From: JBMNFB01 sp050949085
GTDB lineage: Bacteria; Bacillota; UBA994; UBA5500
Assembly: GCA_050949085.1 (NCBI GenBank)
Contig: JBMNFB010000009.1
Span: 248,001 to 312,000, forward strand
DNA length: 64,000 nt
Direction of reading: 5' to 3'
Position numbers and translations under genes: made by a program
Part shown: positions 58,940 to 64,000 of the stretch, piece by piece
How the letters are laid out: every line of letters starts with the position of its first letter
Numbering within the stretch: position 1 is the stretch's first letter
Notes under the pieces: model-generated
The model's input: the letters and a program-made list of their open reading frames with translations, nothing else
The model's database searches: none
What the model was told of the DNA's origin: nothing

Positions 58940-60070
58940 TCATCGTTTTCTGACTGCCCTGGAGGGCGAAGCCTTCGCCGGTGGAGGCACGATGCGCAGC
59001 CTGGGCCGCTGCTTCAGCTCCTGAGCTTCCCCCGGCGTGTGACCCTTCAACCCCCACAGCCTGGTCTGCTGCCGCATGGCTGCAATCAGGGAGAGCACGG
59101 CGGCTGCCTCGTCATACGATCGCACCGGCACCCCGATATGCCCCAGCTGGTGCAGCACCACTTCGGCAGACAGATCGTTATTGACAGAAGCTATTAAAGC
59201 CCAGATCGCCGTCATCGCCTCTTCATCACTCAGCCCGCAATGATCCAGCAGATACTGGCCCAGCGCTTCATATTCGTCCGACCAAGCAGTGATGAATTCC
59301 TGGCCGGCTGTTATGGCCTCGTCCAGCTGCAGGCGGCGATAGTCCAGGTCGGGGTGTTTCCCCTGCTCAGCGATAATCCGTTCTACATCCAGCACGCGAA
59401 AATCATGCAGATAAACCGAGTTTCGGGCGAAGCGGCCCGTGGCTTCCCCGAGACCTGCGCCCAGATCCAGCAGTCGCTCAGCGCTAACGTCAAACCCCAG
59501 TCTCTGCAGGATCTGCTGCAGGTCATCCGCCCGGATAGATCCGTAGTGGGTCAGATGGCCCTGAATGGTCAGCAGCAGCCGTTCATTCTCACTGACCCGG
59601 TCGCGGATCTCCTTGCTCTTCAGCCAGGGGCGGCAGGCCTCCAACAGCTCAGTCGGCATCACCATTGCCAACCCCTGCCCCTCCAGGTAGCCGGTGTATG
59701 CCAGGCCTGTCTCACGCAGGTAACGGGCCACCGTCGGCTCAATTGCTGCGCCGATCAGCGCCAATCCGCGGCTATCGACAACTTGACGCACTATATCCCA
59801 GCAGACCTCATCCAGCGCTTCTATCTGCTGCCGCACGCAGCGCGGCAACTCCTCTTCCAGAACGGCAACCAGCTCTGCCTTGTGCAGCCTGCTCAGGCCG
59901 CTCAAGCCCAGCCGCCGCCGAATCTCCACCAACTCTTCCTTAGGCAGGCGATTGAGATGATAGCGCAAACTGCGCTCGAGAGCCATCGGCCGGGTGAGCC
60001 CAAGTCGCTCCCATTCCGTCTGCCTGACGCCCTGCCTTAACTCATCAACCCAGGCCGGAAACTCATCCAT
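58940..60070 (-). CDS. Protein of unknown function with SAP/Rho-N-like motif
   Basis: A 376-residue soluble protein. Residues 38-75 (LPKEELVEIRRRLGLSGLSR then LHKAELVAVLEEEL) resemble a SAP or Rho-N-terminal helix-extended-helix nucleic-acid-binding motif. The rest is mostly helical; the last 35 residues are strongly basic (RPRLRIVPPPAKASPSRAVR). No catalytic motif seen. It may bind DNA or RNA; single-gene unit with its own terminator. Confidence 0.7.
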   Translation of the reverse strand: MDEFPAWVDELRQGVRQTEWERLGLTRPMALERSLRYHLNRLPKEELVEIRRRLGLSGLSRLHKAELVAVLEEELPRCVRQQIEALDEVCWDIVRQVVDSRGLALIGAAIEPTVARYLRETGLAYTGYLEGQGLAMVMPTELLEACRPWLKSKEIRDRVSENERLLLTIQGHLTHYGSIRADDLQQILQRLGFDVSAERLLDLGAGLGEATGRFARNSVYLHDFRVLDVERIIAEQGKHPDLDYRRLQLDEAITAGQEFITAWSDEYEALGQYLLDHCGLSDEEAMTAIWALIASVNNDLSAEVVLHQLGHIGVPVRSYDEAAAVLSLIAAMRQQTRLWGLKGHTPGEAQELKQRPRLRIVPPPAKASPSRAVRKR

Positions 60071-60197
60071 TCTCTATCGTCTCCCTCCTCCTAATGCACA
60101 GTTTACCCAACTGCTGCAAGCCTTGTCCAGACAGCTCCGCCTCCTGCACTGCTAAGTTCGCGAACTGCCATCGTTTCCCTCTTACAGGCATGCAGAA

Positions 60198-60217
60198 GGC
60201 CCGGATTGCTCCGGGCC
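60198..60217 (-). terminator. Hairpin after the 129-residue gene
   Basis: Perfect 7-bp stem GGCCCGG/CCGGGCC with a 6-base loop, weak T content after it (TTCTGC). Confidence 0.5.
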
Positions 60218-60232
60218 ACGGGATGAAGCCAC

Positions 60233-60622
60233 TTAGGCGTCCTTACTCTCCAGCAGATCATCCAGCGGAAACACGAAGACGCCCCGCTTCGCATCAAACT
60301 GGCCAACAACTTTGCTCAGGGCGATACCCAGTTCCTCCGCCCAGCTGGCAACGGCTGCCGACGAGATAACTGCCGAACTGGATCGACTTCCCTTGGATAC
60401 CTTGAGGCTGCCTTCAGACGGCTTGGCCGGCGCGATGATGAAGGCCCTGCCGTCGAGCACGCCCAGCCGTACATAATCTATCCCCCGTTCCTCGAGAGCT
60501 CTGGTCAAGCTGGCGTTGAGCCGAACGCCGCGCGGCTTCACTGTAAACGTCAGTGTAAGGGGCCTGTCTATAGCAGCTCTTCTACTTTGACGGAGCTGTT
60601 CAAACCATGCGATGTCACTCAA
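60233..60622 (-). CDS. Conserved small protein of unknown function
   Basis: A 129-residue protein, not recognised. It has beta-rich segments (RPLTLTFTVKPRGVRLNASL; YVRLGVLDGRAFIIAPA) around a Ser-rich linker and ends with FVFPLDDLLESKDA; two similar beta modules could form an AbrB-like or double-psi fold (guess). The TTG at 60622 follows a strong AAAGGAGG, which argues for a real gene. It diverges from the M3 peptidase gene. Confidence 0.65.
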   Translation of the reverse strand: MSDIAWFEQLRQSRRAAIDRPLTLTFTVKPRGVRLNASLTRALEERGIDYVRLGVLDGRAFIIAPAKPSEGSLKVSKGSRSSSAVISSAAVASWAEELGIALSKVVGQFDAKRGVFVFPLDDLLESKDA

Positions 60623-60838
60623 TTTATAAGCCTCCTTTCGTCTCCAATATTAAAGACCGGCGTTTCATAATTAAGATTTTGCTGTTCATTTGTAGCTTAT
60701 CGTATTTTTCCAAGCAGGACAACTACCTTTCGCAGTTTTCGTGGAATTATCGTCAAGTGAAACTATTGGGAAGGGAACAGCCAACCAGCTGTGGAACAGT
60801 AAGGCAAAGCTGCTATCTGCGAAAAGGAGGGGCTTTTA

Positions 60839-62344
60839 GTGCAGTACATCGTCACCGAAACTGAATTGAAACGGTATCTGGATGAGCTGGAAGGGAGACT
60901 GGAGGAGATCGGCAACCGCATGGGAGAACTGAGCTTCCAGAGGTATGTCGACAGAAAACCCAATCCGGAGCTGGCGGACCTGCAACAGCAACGCGCAGCC
61001 ATCATGCTGGACAAGCGCCTCGCAGAGCTGGTGGAAAACTGGGTGAACCGCGTAGCCGATCCGCTGTTGCAGAAACGCCTCCAGGCCTGGAGCAACAGCC
61101 TGCTTGGTGCGCAGGTGACCGCTCGTGATGACATCATGCAGCTGACCCGCTCCATCGGCGACCGGCTGATCGCCCACCTCTATGATGTCCAGGGGCAGCG
61201 CATCGATCTGGGTACGGTGCGCGGCATCGTCCGCTCCAACCCCGATCCGAAACTGCGCCAGGCCGCCTGGGAATCGTATGCCGAGCTATCCCGCGAGCTG
61301 GCCAACGATATGCTGCAGCTGATCAGGCTGCGCAACACCGCAGCCCGCGCCGCCGGATTTGACAACTATGTGGACATGGTGCTCCACCTGAACGGCATGA
61401 GCACTGCCGAGGTGGAGAGCATACTGCAGGAGCTGACCACGGCCACGGAGGATGCCTACCAGGCGGTGCTGCGCCAGGGCGCTGCGAAACTCGGGCTGGA
61501 TCGAGTGGAGCCATGGGATGTGCAGTACATTCTGGAGCAGGCAGGGGAGGTCCCCAACCAGTATTTCACCAGGGATAAAATCCTCCCGGCGCTTCATGCC
61601 TGGGCCAGCCTGATGAACATCGACCTGAAGGCTCTGGGAATCAGCCATCACTGGATTGACATTCCCTACAACGGGCTGACGATGAGTATCAACCGCCGGG
61701 ATATCCGCATTCTGGGCAATCCCACCGACGGCTACGCCTACTACAAGACGGCGTTCCACGAAGTGGGCCACGCGCTACATGGTGCCCTGAAGCAGGTAGA
61801 CAGCCTGATGCTGCGGCGGGAATCAAGCATCTTCACCGAAGGCATGGCCGAGGTGTTCGGCTACATCAGCCATCATCCGGCCTGGATGGAGTCCATGGGT
61901 CTGTCGCCAGCCGAGATCACGGCCGCGCAGCTGGGCGCGCGAGGGCCCTGGTTCTTCTATTTGCGGCAGCGCACCGCCTTCTGTCTCTTTGAGTATGAGG
62001 TCTACAAGAACCCAGAACAGGATATCGACGCGCTCTGCGCCCAGATGGAAGCTCAGATCCTGGGCGGCGGACTGAACGCCATGCCGCGCTGGGCAGCCAA
62101 CGCCTGGTATGTCAACTACCCGGTCTATTGGCAGAACTATGTGTTGGCCGATGTGGTCGCCAGCCAGGTACACCACCATCTGGAGAAGGAGATCGGCTCG
62201 CTCTACAACAATCCGGCCGCCTTTGAGTTTGTGGTCAACCACTACATCGCCCCTGGCGCTCTGGTGCCCTGGATGGAGAAGATCGAGACGGCAACCGGCA
62301 GCCGACTGAGCGCCCAGGCCCTGATCGAAGACATGAACCGCTAG
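60839..62344 (+). CDS. M3-family metallopeptidase (oligopeptidase type)
   Basis: A 501-residue zinc peptidase with AFHEVGHALHG (HExxH, about 309-319) and the third ligand Glu in SIFTEGMAEVFGY downstream, the M3/M2 arrangement. The rest is helical, consistent with the oligopeptidase channel fold; no signal peptide, so it probably trims peptides in the cytoplasm. Start GTG at 60839, seven bases after AAAGGAGGGG. The upstream 200 bases are unusually AT-rich and hold its promoter, probably TTGCTG-18-TATTTT near 60.68 kb (weak). Confidence 0.9.
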   Translation: MQYIVTETELKRYLDELEGRLEEIGNRMGELSFQRYVDRKPNPELADLQQQRAAIMLDKRLAELVENWVNRVADPLLQKRLQAWSNSLLGAQVTARDDIMQLTRSIGDRLIAHLYDVQGQRIDLGTVRGIVRSNPDPKLRQAAWESYAELSRELANDMLQLIRLRNTAARAAGFDNYVDMVLHLNGMSTAEVESILQELTTATEDAYQAVLRQGAAKLGLDRVEPWDVQYILEQAGEVPNQYFTRDKILPALHAWASLMNIDLKALGISHHWIDIPYNGLTMSINRRDIRILGNPTDGYAYYKTAFHEVGHALHGALKQVDSLMLRRESSIFTEGMAEVFGYISHHPAWMESMGLSPAEITAAQLGARGPWFFYLRQRTAFCLFEYEVYKNPEQDIDALCAQMEAQILGGGLNAMPRWAANAWYVNYPVYWQNYVLADVVASQVHHHLEKEIGSLYNNPAAFEFVVNHYIAPGALVPWMEKIETATGSRLSAQALIEDMNR

Positions 62345-62589
62345 AAGCGGTCGCAAGCATATCCACTCCCGCCCTGCTGGACCGCAGCGGGGTGCCCGTC
62401 TGTAACAGTCGGGGCATGCTCCTGAGGGCGCCTCGATGTCTCCAGGACTGATATGTGAGCGAAACGAGACGGGGAGCAGCAACAGTTGCCATCCCGTCTC
62501 GTTTCACTTCTCTCAACTGACAAACTATCGCGATACGCCCTCAGCGGTGGGCTCTGGCTTAGAAGCTCGGATACGCATATCGTCAGTGG
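62345..62589. other. Intergenic region between convergent genes, with repeat copy B
   Basis: About 245 bases with no gene. It contains the family 2 repeat inside a 13-bp inverted repeat (62461-62503). Confidence 0.6.
62458..62503. repeat. Dispersed repeat, family 2, copy B, within an inverted repeat
   Basis: GAAACGAGACGGG (62461-62473) is repeated in inverse as CCCGTCTCGTTTC (62491-62503) around an 18-base loop that contains the GAGCAGCAACAG part of the repeat. It may serve as a terminator between the convergent genes, although no T tract follows. Confidence 0.65.
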
Positions 62590-63357
62590 CTAGAGGCAGA
62601 ATTCGTACTCCTCCGGGTGGGTGAGGAAGCGCAGCGCCTGAGGATTGTCCACGAGCAGCGCATACAGGGGCTGGCTACGATATAGACCGAACTCGGGGTA
62701 GTCCCGCGGCCGCAGACGCCGCAGGGGCGGCGCATCCTGATAGTGCCGGTTGCGCACCCAGGCTTCTGAACGCTCCTTGATCAGATAATACGCCCCGCCC
62801 TGACGAGTCCGATATTCGGCATAATCCGACTGGTTGGCGGCAGCCATCAGATCGCTCATCACCAGATAATCATCGCTGGCGTTGATGGTGATATGCCCGT
62901 ACCCGGGCGGCATCACGACTTTATCGCCAGGGTGGGCGGTGATCACCACGACGTCGCCGATATCGGCGGCGTTAATAGCGCGGCGTTGCAGCAAGAACGT
63001 GGCTTCGCCGGCCAACACCTCGTAGACTTCTGGGTAAGCGACATCGGTCTCGGGTTTGGCTGCATGGTAGTGCCCCACAGTCTTGATAAACTCGCGTCCG
63101 ACCAGCCCTGGCCGTATGACGGTGATGTTGTAGTTCAACCCTAGTTCCTGCAGCTTCTTGACATCAGCCAGTCGAGCGACGGAACGATACATCCAGTAGA
63201 GGATCTCCGGCCCCGTGGCTTCCGGCTCGTAAAAAGTGTAGCGGGCGGCCTCCAGGGTGCGAACCGCGGGCACCACCGGGGTGAGGTCTGGGCCGAGCAA
63301 GAGTCGTGCCCCGTCCAAGGCCAAATCCAGCCCGGATCTCTCCTTTAGCCTAATCAT
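62590..63357 (-). CDS. Cupin-type glucose-6-phosphate isomerase
   Basis: A 255-residue cupin resembling the archaeal phosphoglucose isomerase family. Metal-binding set visible in KTVGHYHAAKPETDVAYPEV then YEVLAGEATFLLQ (His, His, Glu) and PPGYGHITINAS (last His). Start ATG at 63357 after GGAGG; the longer in-frame reading has no site. It interconverts glucose 6-phosphate and fructose 6-phosphate in archaea; in this bacterium it may replace or supplement the usual PGI. Possible horizontal origin. Confidence 0.8.
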   Translation of the reverse strand: MIRLKERSGLDLALDGARLLLGPDLTPVVPAVRTLEAARYTFYEPEATGPEILYWMYRSVARLADVKKLQELGLNYNITVIRPGLVGREFIKTVGHYHAAKPETDVAYPEVYEVLAGEATFLLQRRAINAADIGDVVVITAHPGDKVVMPPGYGHITINASDDYLVMSDLMAAANQSDYAEYRTRQGGAYYLIKERSEAWVRNRHYQDAPPLRRLRPRDYPEFGLYRSQPLYALLVDNPQALRFLTHPEEYEFCL

Positions 63358-63449
63358 CATCAACCTCCTTCGCGTTCTCTGGTGCTGGGATATAGTTTTC
63401 TTGTCGTTCATTGGAAGCATTGCCGGCGATCAACCGGGACCGGGGAAGG

Positions 63450-64000
63450 CTATCCGCAGCCTTCCTCGCCTGGCTCAATATCTGGTTGGGGACGATATTG
63501 ACTACAGGCGGCGCTAGCTTCATCCATCGGCTTCGCATGAAACTGACAATATTCGTTCCGGAAATGGATGCAGCTGCTACAGGTCAGGTTCCGGCCACCG
63601 GCGAACCGCTGCAGATCGAAGTCCAGGTCGCGCACCCAGGGCGGATCCGTGATCGGCAGGGGCGTAAAGCGGTTGGCAGCCCGACCGCGAACCAGAGGCA
63701 GTTCTGCCTGCAGATATGAACCCAGCTCCACCGTTCTGATCGGCACAAAACCAGAGGCCAGGCAGATGCGGCGGCAATATGTATTGCTGGCATCCACAAA
63801 ACAGCGCACCACGCGACACCCACGCGCTCCAGCCAGAACATCCAGAGAGCGCAGAATCCGCGCCACTAGCGCCGAGCGGCGATACTCAGTGTGCAGGAAG
63901 ACCATATGAACATAGCAGACATCGCTGGATACGCTGAAAACGAGAGCCCCAGCCAAGATGTGCTGGGGTGTCTCAACCAGTAGGACTTCTGAATTCTGCA
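63450..64000 (-). CDS. GNAT-like protein with Cys-rich tail (N-terminus beyond window)
   Basis: The frame stays open to the window edge (QNSEVLLVETPQHILAGALV upstream of the first in-frame start-like codons), so the true N-terminus lies outside. The visible part is a GNAT acetyltransferase fold (VHMVFLHTEYRRSALVARIL is the acetyl-CoA loop region; VDASNTYCRRICLASGFVPI the conserved end). After about 130 residues a Cys-rich tail follows (CSSCIHFRNEYC...ACSQYRP), four Cys able to bind zinc or a cluster. Substrate unknown. Confidence 0.7.
   Translation of the reverse strand, partial: QNSEVLLVETPQHILAGALVFSVSSDVCYVHMVFLHTEYRRSALVARILRSLDVLAGARGCRVVRCFVDASNTYCRRICLASGFVPIRTVELGSYLQAELPLVRGRAANRFTPLPITDPPWVRDLDFDLQRFAGGRNLTCSSCIHFRNEYCQFHAKPMDEASAACSQYRPQPDIEPGEEGCG

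Overview
The window reads as ordinary, gene-dense chromosome of a moderately GC-rich (high 50s % by eye, not computed) Bacillota member with Clostridia-like gene content. Pointers are the DnaD/DnaI-type helicase-loading genes, RNase J, long-form HPF, RecD2, ComFC, CsaB, DUF2089/DUF4330/DUF5693 proteins, a Gram-positive Tad locus without secretin genes, an S-box riboswitch on metK and a sigma-H-like promoter on hpf. Nearly everything is on the minus strand; only the RNase J gene and an M3-type peptidase are on the plus strand. Strong AGGAGG-type ribosome sites decide most starts, and many starts are TTG or GTG. I see no tRNA, rRNA, CRISPR array, intact insertion sequence or prophage.

Layout: (1) 1-156, the start of an AbrB/SpoVT-like regulator. 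(2) 374-2481, an envelope-stress module resembling yvlBCD (holin-4/YvlD, PspC, SHOCT-like) headed by a DUF2089 zinc-ribbon/HTH regulator with a palindrome on its own promoter. (3) 2563-4292, DnaI-like and DnaD-like replication proteins. (4) 4376-12460, uvrC, uvrA and a PDZ-uvrB operon; SOS-box-like sites sit at the PDZ-uvrB and uvrA promoters. (5) 12871-15611, EnvC-like M23 protein with ftsX and ftsE, the cell-separation hydrolase system. (6) RNase J, plus strand, with a structured leader. (7) 17789-27801, split transketolase followed by a cell-surface polysaccharide cluster (TagA/WecG, CsaB, DUF5693, two GT4 enzymes, O-antigen-ligase-like polymerase, DUF4330). (8) 27876-35201, prfB with its programmed frameshift, secA with a hairpin-rich leader, an NTP-transferase-like orphan, hpf, csp, comFC. 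(9) 35293-41730, pxpCBA (5-oxoprolinase), an apparently ATPase-dead ComFA-like protein, and recD2. (10) 42129-52158, a complete Tad/Flp pilus locus with its own cytoplasmic DegS-like kinase and LuxR-type regulator; the flp promoter region has a 9-bp direct repeat at 22-bp period. (11) 52453-64000, SAM-riboswitch-controlled metK, a membrane protein, a two-gene DUF3100-type transporter with an M20 amidohydrolase, YlmH, two unknown proteins, an M3 peptidase, a cupin-type phosphoglucose isomerase and a GNAT-like protein cut by the window end.

The most unusual signals are these: a shared hairpin (GCAAGTCC/GGACTTGC) just upstream of the ribosome sites of both secA and the dnaD-like gene, with a relative near pspC; a second dispersed repeat with a GACGGGGAGCA core in three intergenic regions; the ComFA-like protein that has lost its Walker A lysine and motif VI arginines but kept its zinc cysteines, with pxpABC lying between it and comFC; and the putative operator repeats at flp, at the DUF2089 gene and at the uvr promoters.
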